Shown: positions 44,387 to 52,968 of the stretch, piece after piece
Position numbering within the stretch: position 1 is the stretch's first letter
Layout: every line of letters starts with the position of its first letter
Assembly (NCBI RefSeq): GCF_001429285.1
Contig: NZ_LMJJ01000003.1
Coordinates: 82,662 to 146,661 of the forward strand
Direction: 5' to 3'
DNA from: Ensifer sp. Root278
Lineage (GTDB): Bacteria > Pseudomonadota > Alphaproteobacteria > Rhizobiales > Rhizobiaceae
Length of the DNA stretch: 64,000 bases
Notes under the pieces: model-generated
Told to the model about the DNA's origin: nothing
The model's input: the letters and a program-made list of their open reading frames with translations, nothing else
Databases searched by the model: none
Program-made: the position numbers and the translations under genes

Positions 44387-44515
44387 TTATGCTGGAGTTA
44401 ATTCCGAACCTGGCCCGCCGGCAAATTTCTTTGGGTGATAGTTCGCCGTCGGTTTCTTACCACGCGGTAGTTCTACTGGCTTGAGGTAGAGATCGACACG
44501 ACTAGGGCGGTACAT
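44387..44515 (-). CDS. Small hypothetical protein before cassette A
   Basis: A 42-residue frame (MYRPSRVDLYLKPVELPRGK), ending 18 bases before the short protease gene. It is in frame with a 19-codon frame that starts at 44596 inside the stop of the propeller gene (ATGA overlap) and is interrupted by two stops (TGA) before 44515. This suggests one decayed 70-codon ORF or a real small gene with a lost 5' end. It is basic and has no signal peptide. Confidence 0.4.
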   Translation of the reverse strand: MYRPSRVDLYLKPVELPRGKKPTANYHPKKFAGGPGSELTPA

Positions 44516-44592
44516 GAGTGGTCAATGTTGCAGTTCTCAGTCACCCGTTTCGATCAATAAATGTTTTCCGCCCTGAAACACTTTGACTGTTC

Positions 44593-46080
44593 TCATGGTG
44601 ATAAGACGTAGGAGCGGTCGGCGGGTGTCAGTTGGCTAACGGCATTATTGAGCGCCTCCCGCGTTTCTTGATCAAGCACCCCGGTGACTTTGAGGCCACC
44701 TTTGAACTGGAATGCGCGAACGGCTGCTGTGGTTACTCGACCGGGCATGCCGTCGATAACACCCACCGAAAACCCTAGTGTGGTTAGCGCCCGTTGCAGC
44801 CGGGCCACCGAATCACGGTCGACTTGGTTGCTAGGAAAGGCCTGTTCGGCGGGATCATGGGCTTCTATAGGCCGGGGCTCAATGAGTGCGGCAATGTCGG
44901 GTTCAATCTGCAACGTACGCTTGTCATCACCCAAGAATACAAAAATTTCGTTATCGCTCGAGCGCAGCGACCGGGGTAGCACAGCGATGTCAATGATGGG
45001 AAAGTTGAGTTCTACGGGTTTGAGTTCTTCCAACGCCCCGCCGACCTTGCGAAATACAGCGAGTTCATTGCTTCCGACGGTCCCAACAAGTATCACAGAA
45101 AGGCTATGGTTAGCTGCTACAAGAACCTTACGGTTGCCAGTCGTGAGTGCACTCAAGCTCCTCAAGCTGATCTGTAGTGGCCTGTCAATCTGTGGAATGT
45201 TTCCGGGTATCACCGACATTACCGTCAAGACTTCGGCTTCGCCATTGGCAATGACTACCGTTCCTGCTCCACCAAGGGCCATATCTGGCGAGAAGCTGGA
45301 GTAGTGAGCCGGATCACCGACGGAAAGTTCTTCGACGTATACAGTATCTTCTGGGTACCCATCCCGAACGTTGAGTAACGATGCCATATGTTCGTGAGGC
45401 GTGATGGCTAGCATGTAATTGCTATCACGGAAGACGATCAAATCATACGGATAAAGTTTTGCAAATTTGTCTATTCTGTCTCTCAGGCCTCCGATGTTAT
45501 AGACTCTATTGTTGGTCACGAATGATCTGTCCCATGTAATTATATCCATTCCACCCTTAGATATTCCGAATATATATTTAGCAGATGGAGATAAAAAAGT
45601 ATCAGGTATATTATCAAGCACATTTATACTTGTAAAATAGTTTCGCTTTTTTGACATAAGGATTCCTAGTGAGAAACGTTTCCTGCTAGGATCATCATTT
45701 TTCTGAGTGTATAGAAATTCCCATTTATTTTGACCGACGTAGTAAGTTGTTAGATTTAGCGGAGCGCCCTCTGTTTTTTGCGTGTCCGCTATCGCGCCGG
45801 TTGCGGCGTCAATCAGTTGGAATTCACTCAGCTCGTAGTCAAACGCCAACAGGGCTTCCGATGTGCCGGCGAAAATGCGTCCGACCGGCCGGTTCAACTG
45901 CAATACCTGTCTGGTGATTGGTGTAACAGATGCGACGGTGGCTTCCTCGGCTTCCGCGCGGCCCAACACGGGTGGCTCGACCCAAATAACGAAAGTCAGG
46001 ACCAGGAAAGCCCGCCGCGGAAAACCCATGAGCACTTTCCGATGGCGGGTGGAAATATGGAACATGGTCTGGTCCTTCAT
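44593..46080 (-). CDS. Secreted propeller-like / PG-binding protein (cassette B)
   Basis: A protein of 495 residues. The start at 46080 is fixed by an ATGA overlap with the upstream protease gene; a signal peptide follows (RRAFLVLTFVIWVEPPVLG). Propeller-type strands run through residues 60-380 (ASLLNVRDGYPEDTVYVEEL, GTVVIANGEAEVLTVMSV). A peptidoglycan-binding domain ends the protein (LQRALTTLGFSVGVIDGMPG). It is a paralogue of the protein at 40107 but lacks the M15 domain. A central segment (about 45480-45760) is unusually AT-rich compared with the rest of the locus, a sign of mosaic origin. Probable role: binding to the wall together with the proteases. Confidence 0.75.
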   Translation of the reverse strand: MKDQTMFHISTRHRKVLMGFPRRAFLVLTFVIWVEPPVLGRAEAEEATVASVTPITRQVLQLNRPVGRIFAGTSEALLAFDYELSEFQLIDAATGAIADTQKTEGAPLNLTTYYVGQNKWEFLYTQKNDDPSRKRFSLGILMSKKRNYFTSINVLDNIPDTFLSPSAKYIFGISKGGMDIITWDRSFVTNNRVYNIGGLRDRIDKFAKLYPYDLIVFRDSNYMLAITPHEHMASLLNVRDGYPEDTVYVEELSVGDPAHYSSFSPDMALGGAGTVVIANGEAEVLTVMSVIPGNIPQIDRPLQISLRSLSALTTGNRKVLVAANHSLSVILVGTVGSNELAVFRKVGGALEELKPVELNFPIIDIAVLPRSLRSSDNEIFVFLGDDKRTLQIEPDIAALIEPRPIEAHDPAEQAFPSNQVDRDSVARLQRALTTLGFSVGVIDGMPGRVTTAAVRAFQFKGGLKVTGVLDQETREALNNAVSQLTPADRSYVLSP

Positions 46081-47504
46081 TTTGACGCAGCCAAAGCCCT
46101 GCGCTCGGTCAGGCTCCATGGAAAGTCTCGTACGATCGGCCTCTTGTCGAGGATGCGTCCGCCGCTCTGCTTTGAAAGGGTGGGAATGATCTTGAGTTCG
46201 ACGTGCTGAATAAATCCCTCAGGCCGTGCCGTCTTTACATGAGGCATAACAAGTTGTTTTCCGATGCGTATAATTTCATCAGTTAAGAATTCTCGTGGTC
46301 TGCTGTCGTCAAGATTTGGGTATAAAACGATCTTGTTCTTGTGAGGATCGTCATAGTCGCGAATCTTTTCGATATTTTCTTGTCCATCTTGGTCTTTGCC
46401 CCAAAAATAATAAGTGACTTCTACTGACTCAATGTTTGGGGTTTCCTCTACGTTCTCGTAGCTTAGGCGGATCTTGGCAAAAGTGTCGCCAACGTCAGGC
46501 GGTTCAACCTCAACAGTCCAAATGGCATGAGCTGAAACTTCGTTCTTAATGCGCTTTACTGTGTCAAAAAGCGAACATTTCATGTTCGTGTCGAAGTGTC
46601 CCGCGATGTCTGGCCCCAGCGCCGCAAGCGTCGAAGCGCCGGGAAAAATTGGCTGTATCGGCGTTGCTAGTATTCTGTGCTTTCCCCCCGAGATTACGAT
46701 GACCGCGGAAACGACGGCCACGACATTGTCCTCGCTGTCAAAGATCGGCGAGCCATCATGCCCTTCGAGCTCTCCCTCCAGGAGGCTGCCGGGCTTGAGG
46801 TCAAATATGTAGAGCGATTCGTAGTTCTTTGGATCGGTGCCGACGGCTATGAGTTGGACGGGCTCTTGACTATCGATCGATCGAGGGTCGGCGGGCTTTT
46901 GACTATTGGTCATAAGTGCGGTGTAGTTCTGCCCCTCTTGAATTCCGCACATGCTCAACTGGAAGTAGCGTTTCAAACGTAAGCTTGAAAAGGAGATCGC
47001 TGCCGTGTCGATCGGATAGGGTGACACTGGTAATATCATCGGATTTGCGAAATCACTGTCAGAGCCTGTTCCTTCAGCCCTAGTGATCTGTACTTGGCGG
47101 ACGAGCGGGCGGGCCGCACGCTCAACTGCCAGATCGATATGATCCGTTTTGTTTGTCTTGCGTAGCCACTCCCCCGGGTCGCCCACTATGTGCTGCGACG
47201 TCACGAGCAGATTGGGAGCTATTGCAAAGGCCTTGCCTTGGCGAGTCGCGTCCTCCGACGGAATCTTATCCAGCTTGCCGTTCACCGATACGTGAAAAAA
47301 CGCAGTCTTTGCCCAATCGGCAACACCTTCTTCGTTGAAGACGCCAACGTCATCGGGAAAGTCCTGTGCCCATACCGGCAGAAGCGGTGCAGCCAAAAAC
47401 AGCAATACGGAAAGCACCTTGGTCCGCGAGTTCTGAGAACCAGCAGAACGCTCCGCCTTGACCACTCGAGTAGAAGGGGCTTCGGAAGCGCGGAGCCTAG
47501 TCAT
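46077..47504 (-). CDS. Secreted trypsin-like protease with C-terminal domain (cassette B)
   Basis: A protein of 475 residues from the ATG at 47504, which overlaps the stop of the short protease gene by eight bases. A signal peptide is visible after a basic leader (VLSVLLFLAAPLLPVWAQ). The triad is intact: LLVTSQHIVG, YPIDTAAISF and EGHDGSPIF. A strand-rich C-terminal domain begins at SAHAIWTVEVEPPDV and contains YENVEETPNIESVEVTYYF. It is a paralogue of 42016-43467, with the same neighbours in the same order. The stop overlaps the propeller gene by four bases. Confidence 0.78.
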   Translation of the reverse strand: MTRLRASEAPSTRVVKAERSAGSQNSRTKVLSVLLFLAAPLLPVWAQDFPDDVGVFNEEGVADWAKTAFFHVSVNGKLDKIPSEDATRQGKAFAIAPNLLVTSQHIVGDPGEWLRKTNKTDHIDLAVERAARPLVRQVQITRAEGTGSDSDFANPMILPVSPYPIDTAAISFSSLRLKRYFQLSMCGIQEGQNYTALMTNSQKPADPRSIDSQEPVQLIAVGTDPKNYESLYIFDLKPGSLLEGELEGHDGSPIFDSEDNVVAVVSAVIVISGGKHRILATPIQPIFPGASTLAALGPDIAGHFDTNMKCSLFDTVKRIKNEVSAHAIWTVEVEPPDVGDTFAKIRLSYENVEETPNIESVEVTYYFWGKDQDGQENIEKIRDYDDPHKNKIVLYPNLDDSRPREFLTDEIIRIGKQLVMPHVKTARPEGFIQHVELKIIPTLSKQSGGRILDKRPIVRDFPWSLTERRALAASK

Positions 47505-48411
47505 ACCAGATGCACCGCGCAGACGCACCGATGCTGCCGCCGGAACGGTCGTCGCCCTTGAGCACGTATTCGTCGTCCTGAATGTCGACGCCTACCTCAT
47601 CTTGGGAATCGTTGAACATCCCCCAGACCCTACCGAGAAAGCATGTGCCTTCGTTAACCCCAACGCCAAGCTTAACAGGCCCCATTCCCGTACTCCAGGT
47701 CGGGAGGTCACGGACTTCACGCTCACGGTGGTAACAAGGCTCATCACTAACCTTGAGTTGAAATTCTTCGATATAACGCTGTTCGATTGGCAAGATTCCA
47801 AAGTAGTTCACGGTGCCTTGCAACGAAAACTGTGCGCCAATCACAATGCCCACGAGACCCTTGAGATTGTTCGAAAACGCGGGACCTCCACTCATCCCAG
47901 CGATAGTCTGACCGTCGGTCTCAAGCACGCCCTTTGCGTTTCTTTTCGTGGTCGACAGGACTCCCTCGCGGAATGATGGGACGCCTGTCTCCGTCTTGCC
48001 GGGAAACCCGGCAACGAAAATCTTGCGTCGTATCATCCAGTTCTCAAACTTGCAGACACGAATGAACTCGTACTCTTTCGTGTCCTGGAATTGTAGAAGC
48101 GCGGCATCGACCGACACTTCGATCGGTTGGGGGATCATCGCCCGCGTGGCCTTCGGGTCGGCGACGCCGATTGAACCGGCGCATTCAATGTTGCTGGGTA
48201 CCGGATCATCGGGCTTTAGGCCAAGTACATGGCGAGCGGTCAGTACATGTCCTTCAGCGCTTACAACTACGCCGGACCCTTTTAACGTTCCGGTGGCCGT
48301 CTTGCATTCAATATACACCGTTGTGGCTTCGGCTGTAGCGGCGTGCGCCCCCGACATGCAACTCAAAGCAACTGCGTTGGCGAGAACCAAACTTGGAAAG
48401 ATCGATTTCAT
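47497..48411 (-). CDS. Short trypsin-like protease (cassette B)
   Basis: A protein of 304 residues from the ATG at 48411, behind GGGAGGGAAG. A signal peptide is present (LVLANAVALSCMSGAHA). The triad is intact: His in VLTARHVLG, Asp in SVDAALLQF and Ser in AGMSGGPAF. The C-terminus contains several Cys and ends SARCIWYD. It is a paralogue of the protein at 43442, which has lost the His. It starts 14 bases after the GH19-like gene, so the whole locus reads as one operon. Role: an exported protease of the cassette. Confidence 0.8.
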   Translation of the reverse strand: MKSIFPSLVLANAVALSCMSGAHAATAEATTVYIECKTATGTLKGSGVVVSAEGHVLTARHVLGLKPDDPVPSNIECAGSIGVADPKATRAMIPQPIEVSVDAALLQFQDTKEYEFIRVCKFENWMIRRKIFVAGFPGKTETGVPSFREGVLSTTKRNAKGVLETDGQTIAGMSGGPAFSNNLKGLVGIVIGAQFSLQGTVNYFGILPIEQRYIEEFQLKVSDEPCYHREREVRDLPTWSTGMGPVKLGVGVNEGTCFLGRVWGMFNDSQDEVGVDIQDDEYVLKGDDRSGGSIGASARCIWYD

Positions 48412-48425
48412 GGCTTCCCTCCCGA

Positions 48426-50345
48426 TCAGTTGGAGATCCACTGTTGGATAAGCGCCAGCCGCTCCGGAGTGATGCGCGTGAAGGCGTTGTTCGACTTCCA
48501 CGGTTCCTGAGTGCCGTGGACGCCATTGGTATGCACCCCTATCAGCGTATCTCTGGAGTCCTTAGCGAACACCGGCGCTCCACTCGTGCCGCCGAATGTG
48601 TCGTTCTGGTAGAAGCCCTTGAGTTCCCACAGAGTTCTCAATTTGTCTTCGCTCACCCATTGCCGTCCAGTTGGGGCACGGTCGGCTGCGTAGCCTTGCA
48701 CGACAGTCTCGATCACCTCATCATCGCCGATGGTACGAACGCCGAGCCAGCCGGTGGTGTCCCCAATGCTGCAGTTCAGCTTGATCGCACCAAGGTCGTA
48801 GTATCGGCTTTCGTCGGTTGTCGCTGACGCCGTCCAACCCGCTAATACCGATGCGCCGACACCGAGGCAGCGGCCGAATGGCGCAGCGCCGAGGTTGCGG
48901 CCGGGAATGACTCGGAAGTTCTTATAAGGTTCGCCAATCCTAGTTCCACTGTGGATGCAGTGGGCCGCAGTAAGTACAGTGTTTGGGGATACAAGGGTGC
49001 CCGTACAGACGTGCTGCTCACGTGCCCTTGTCTCGAACAGAATCTGGACAATGGCCCGGCTCGGGAAGGGAGTTGTGTCCAGCACTGCAGCGCGTGTGTC
49101 CTCGCCGATAACCGAGTAAGGAACGAACAGATTTGGATCGGCGCCTATGCGACCCATCTCGTAATCCGGATAAATCCCGCGCGCCTGTTCGATCGCCAGG
49201 GCGTCCTCTTGTGTCATGTTGGGGTCTGCGATTGTGGTGCCGTTTCCCTCCGACGGTTCAACCGCTACGCCAGACTCCACGCTACCCGGTGTTTCGAGCT
49301 TGAATGCGACGGTCTGGTCAAGGTCGCCCTCAGGCCGCGATGGCATCGCGCCACCCTCATCGGCATAGCGCCATTCACGCGGGTCGAGCAACTCCTCTTT
49401 TGTAGCCTCGTCGAGCTCACCAGTTTCCGGCAGTCCAAGCTCATTTTGGAATAACTTTAACGCCGCCGTTCTCTTCGCTGCTGGGTCACTGTCAGTTTCA
49501 AACCCATCAGAAAGGAGGCCGCTCTCAGTCATGATTTCATCGAAGGCTGCCGCTTCATCAAGGAGCTCATTGTTGGCGAGCTCCTCTCCTGCCTCAAACC
49601 CCGTTCCCGCCTTCGCCTTGAAAACACGCGACCAGGCTTGGTCAAAAAAAATCGTTGACTGTTCATATCCGTGCGCCGCAGGGCCATTAACGAGGATTCT
49701 GACTCGCTTCTTATCATTATTGTCGGCGGCTACGTTGATATTCCGAGCTTTCCAATAAGCGATTGCGACACTCAGACCTTCCCGCGCTCTTCGAGCCAGT
49801 TCCGGCGAGTCTTCCAACGCTAGACCGATGTCCCGGCCCCGCATCCGGAAGTTCGTGCGGCCGGTCAACTGCATGAAACCCGAGCCGCGATAGTTCCATC
49901 CGTCGTCAGTGTTGCGCCCAAGGTTGCCGAGGCGCGCTCCATAGACCCAGTTGGCGATCGCCTGAGGGTTGCCAGCAATCTCGTGTGCTTTCGCCTCCGA
50001 GATGGTTTTCCGACTGAAAACGCGTAGGAGAGTCTTGGCGCTGTAGTTCATGTTCTCGTCAATGCGTTTGAGCCCGCCTGTCTCAGTCATTATCTGAGTG
50101 AGGAAGTGCGCCATACGCAAACGGGTGATGATGCCAGCATCCTTAAGTTCCGGCTCGGCGGCTATAATCGCCTCGATAAATTCCTTCTTTGCTCCGGGTG
50201 AAATCTTCCGAATGTCTTCGAATGTGATCAGTGTACCCGCCGCTGGAGCTACTTCTCGCGACAGTAACAATCCGACAAGCGCGGCCATAGTACAGGCGAG
50301 ATATCGACCTGACCGATGCAAGCCAGTTCTGTACGAAGTGACCAT
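48426..50345 (-). CDS. Secreted GH19-like muralytic domain fused to trypsin-like protease
   Basis: A protein of 639 residues, starting at the ATG at 50345 with GAGAGGGGAT upstream. A signal peptide (LACTMAALVGLLLSREVAPA) leads to a GH19-like endolysin/chitinase domain: AHFLTQIMTETGGL with the first catalytic Glu, NMNYSAKTLLRVF, and WNYRGSGFMQLTGRTNF. A PG-binding-like segment follows (LKLFQNELGLPETGELDEAT). The C-terminal 220 residues are a V8/trypsin-like protease with His in VLTAAHCIHSG, Asp in YYDLGAIKLN and Ser in FGGTSGAPVF. It is first in the operon. The combination suggests attack on, or remodelling of, cell walls and wall proteins. Confidence 0.8.
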   Translation of the reverse strand: MVTSYRTGLHRSGRYLACTMAALVGLLLSREVAPAAGTLITFEDIRKISPGAKKEFIEAIIAAEPELKDAGIITRLRMAHFLTQIMTETGGLKRIDENMNYSAKTLLRVFSRKTISEAKAHEIAGNPQAIANWVYGARLGNLGRNTDDGWNYRGSGFMQLTGRTNFRMRGRDIGLALEDSPELARRAREGLSVAIAYWKARNINVAADNNDKKRVRILVNGPAAHGYEQSTIFFDQAWSRVFKAKAGTGFEAGEELANNELLDEAAAFDEIMTESGLLSDGFETDSDPAAKRTAALKLFQNELGLPETGELDEATKEELLDPREWRYADEGGAMPSRPEGDLDQTVAFKLETPGSVESGVAVEPSEGNGTTIADPNMTQEDALAIEQARGIYPDYEMGRIGADPNLFVPYSVIGEDTRAAVLDTTPFPSRAIVQILFETRAREQHVCTGTLVSPNTVLTAAHCIHSGTRIGEPYKNFRVIPGRNLGAAPFGRCLGVGASVLAGWTASATTDESRYYDLGAIKLNCSIGDTTGWLGVRTIGDDEVIETVVQGYAADRAPTGRQWVSEDKLRTLWELKGFYQNDTFGGTSGAPVFAKDSRDTLIGVHTNGVHGTQEPWKSNNAFTRITPERLALIQQWISN

Positions 50346-50649
50346 GGGATCCCCTCTCGAAACATGTATTAATTCGATTGAGCTTATGTAGCATAAACCA
50401 ATTCTAGTTGAAAATTCCATATCTAATTTTTATGAGACAAATGTTTGAGTGAAATTATGTCCAACAAAACTTATAATGAAAGACGCAAGCTAACTTATTT
50501 GCCTAAATCAACTTAGATTAGGCAAGATATACAAATACTATAACTGCAGAGTGTATAATGAAGCTTCGATAAATATATTCTCCTGGATATTGTTGTTGAC
50601 ATTTTATGCATCTATTAGCATGCTAGTATGATTTTACGGGAGTGTTTCC
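50346..50649. promoter_or_regulatory. AT-rich divergent intergenic region
   Basis: This 304-base stretch is much more AT-rich than the flanking genes. It separates the start of the minus-strand protease operon from the plus-strand lipoprotein gene. An extended -10 (TGCTAGTAT at 50621-50629) lies just upstream of the lipoprotein gene; a TTGACA at 50596-50601 is too far from it to pair well. A minus-strand promoter for the protease operon must also lie here but is not clear. AT-rich DNA of this kind is often bound by xenogeneic silencers. Confidence 0.4.
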
Positions 50650-50967
50650 ATGCGAAGCGGTGTGTATGCAAATATATCAGTAGTTTGTACTCTGGTTGCA
50701 TTTGTAGGATGCGCTACATCTAATCAATCCGGAAGCGATGTGGATGCAGTTATCGATGGTACTCGCAGAGTTTGCAGTTTTGCACCGACGGCTACCTCGA
50801 TCCTTGCCCTCTTAAATGTCCCCGGCGCCCCAGCTGCCGATCAGCTTGTTCAGAAAATCTGCAAACAAGTCGAAACGAGTGCAGCGGTGGAATCTGCGGG
50901 GGTGGGCGGCAAGATTTCAGTCAACATAGACGGCAAAGTGGTCACAGGAGTTCTGACGAACGAGTAG
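50650..50967 (+). CDS. Predicted lipoprotein
   Basis: A protein of 105 residues from the ATG at 50650, with ACGGGAG upstream. It begins with a short signal sequence ending VCTLVAFVGCATSN, where the Cys would be lipidated after a lipobox. The mature part is small (IDGTRRVCSFAPTATSILAL, later SVNIDGKVVTGVLT) and matches no family I know. It is divergent from the protease operon and may be its partner at the envelope (for example an immunity or anchoring protein), but there is no direct evidence. Confidence 0.65.
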   Translation: MRSGVYANISVVCTLVAFVGCATSNQSGSDVDAVIDGTRRVCSFAPTATSILALLNVPGAPAADQLVQKICKQVETSAAVESAGVGGKISVNIDGKVVTGVLTNE

Positions 50968-51111
50968 TCATGTGTCCGGTTCATGCCTCGGATAGGGCGA
51001 CCCGTCGTCAATGACTTGATTATGAAATTTATCTCTTCCTAATTTATGCACTGTAGATTGTGCTATGGCAATATTGAAACGTGTGGGAGCGCAATTTATG
51101 GGCGTAAGTGA

Positions 51112-52566
51112 GATCGCGTCCCGTGAGGTGGTGTAGCAGACGGCATTGGTCGCCGTGCTCTCCGGCATGGACCGGGATGATCAGCGCGCCACGGCTGGCA
51201 GGCTGATGAGCGGATCATCGCTCATCTGGCTGATGGTTTCCAGAGTCATGTATCTGGCGCGCTGGACGGCCCATTCATCGTTCTGTTCGAGCAGGAGCGC
51301 GCCGACAAGACGGACAATGGCGTCATCATTGGGGAAGATGCCGACGACCTCGGTGCGCCGCTTGATCTCACCGTTGAGCCGCTCGATCGGATTTGTCGAG
51401 TGCAGCTTGGCGCGATGCTCCCTGGGGAAGGTCATGTAGGCCAGCACGTCGGGCTCGGCGTCATCCATGATGGCGGCGAGCTTGGGCACCTTCGGCCGGA
51501 TCTGGTCGGCGACGGCGCGCCATTGTGTGCTCGCGGCTTGCGACGTCTCCTGGGCGAAGGCGGTAGCGATGAAGGCGGACACGACACGGCGGCCGCTCTT
51601 GCCGGCATGCGCCAGCACATTGCGCATGAAATGAACCCGGCAACGTTGCCATGTCGCGCTGAGAACCTTGGTGACGGCCGCCTTGAGGCCTTCGTGCGCA
51701 TCGGAGACGACGAGCTTGACGCCGCGCAGTCCGCGCCGGGTCAGCTTGCGCAGGAACTCGGTCCAGATCGGCTCGGCCTCGGAGGTGCCGATCTCCATGC
51801 CCAGCACCTCGCGCCGGCCGTCTGAGTTGACGCCGACGGCGATGATCACGGCGACCGAGACGATGCGACCGCCGCGGCGGACCTTCAGGTAAGTGGCATC
51901 GATCCACAGATACGGCCAGTCGCCTTCGATCGGCCTTTCGAGGAACGCTTTGACCTTGCCGTCGATCTCCTCGCACAGACGGCTGACCTGGCTCTTCGAA
52001 ATACCGCTCATGTCAAGGCGAATGCGTAGCATTCGTCCGGCCCATCGCCTTAACCAGGTCGTCGACCGAGCGGGTCGAGATGCCCTGCACGTAGGCTTCC
52101 TGGATGACCGCCGTCAGCGCCTTCTCGGCCATGCGCCGCGGCTCCAGGAACGAGGGGAAGTAGGAGCCTTTCCTTAAGCTTCGGAATGCGCAGCTCGACC
52201 GTGCCGGCTCGCGTCTCCCAGTCGCGCTCGCGGTAGCCGTTGCGCTGGGCCAGCCGCAGCGGGGTCTTCTCGCCAAAGGCGGCGCCGGTGGCGGCCCCCA
52301 CCTCAAGCTCCATCAGGCGCTCGGCGGCGAAGCCGATCATCTCGCGCAGGAGATCGCAATCCGGGGTCTTCTCCACGAGCGCGCGCAGGTTCATCATGTC
52401 GTCGGTCATCGATGGTTCCTTCGAATCAGGTTGGTGTCAGCAACCCGACCCTACCGGGGAACTTCGATGACCACCGCTACGCCGCTCGCTCGCTACGGCG
52501 CTGTCGAGGGCGCGCTCGCGAGCGGCTTCGCTACCGCCCAGCTACACCACTTGTGGGGACGCGACC
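51112..52566 (-). mobile_element. IS256-family insertion sequence, inactivated
   Basis: A 1455-base element. Imperfect terminal inverted repeats of about 28 bases start GATCGCGTCCC at 51112 and, on the other strand, GGTCGCGTCCCC from 52566; both end in GTGGTGTAGC. An eight-base direct repeat GTAAGTGA flanks it (51104-51111 and 52567-52574; nine bases if a neighbouring C is counted). These are hallmarks of IS256-type insertion, and the intact duplication points to a recent event. The transposase inside is broken by two frameshifts. Confidence 0.85.
51181..52409 (-). pseudogene. IS256-family (Mutator) transposase, two frameshifts
   Basis: Three frames are needed. The first starts at 52409 ([20 protein letters not shown]) and reaches RIPKLKE. 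The second carries [20 protein letters not shown]; the shift, near 52174, fits one extra A in the coding strand. It then stops, and the third frame continues with MSGISKSQVSRLCEEID. The join at 52012-52040 holds an extra 28-base segment with a perfect hairpin (CGAATGC-GTA-GCATTCG, 52019-52035). The catalytic part WIDATYLKVRRGGR and VVSDAHEGLK is otherwise intact and ends at 51181. It would not make active transposase as read. Confidence 0.85.
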
Positions 52567-52574
52567 GTAAGTGA

Positions 52575-52968
52575 AGGACAAGGCCTTTTGGGGCCTAGCC
52601 TCCCAAGCGGGTCATTTCCTCTCTGGACGTTCCATTCGGACCGAACCTTCAGCGAAGACTCCGAACACATAAAACAAGTTCTGAACGCGTAGATCGAGCT
52701 ACAGGTCGCCAACGCAAGGGCGGGGCAAAGCGCTTGGGTTGCGGCGTCCAGTTCTGCCGCTCAAGACAGCATTTCGAGAGGCCTATTCTATAGGAAGGGA
52801 TTTCACGGTGGCCGCGAAGTAGCCGTCCACATATGTTCCGGTTTTGTGCGTTTAGGATCGCATAATGTATCAAGTGGCACCTGTTCGACATCGGTCCGAG
52901 TGCTGGCTCGGCGGGGCAGGTGAGAAAAGCGTTTGAGAATCCTTCGCGAACGCGACTTTCGGTTGGCG
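52575..52968. other. Intergenic stretch beyond the IS256 element
   Basis: No complete gene is supported here. It holds the tail of a small ORF interrupted by the IS256 element (stop at about 52692) and a short hairpin AGGCC-N6-GGCCT near 52580-52597. A minus-strand frame (52649-52891) lacks any recognisable feature. Confidence 0.35.

Noticed and set aside
44684-45304. Plus-strand ORF of 206 codons in the protease locus
   Set aside because: It is antisense to the cassette B propeller gene, which has a clear paralogue and domains.
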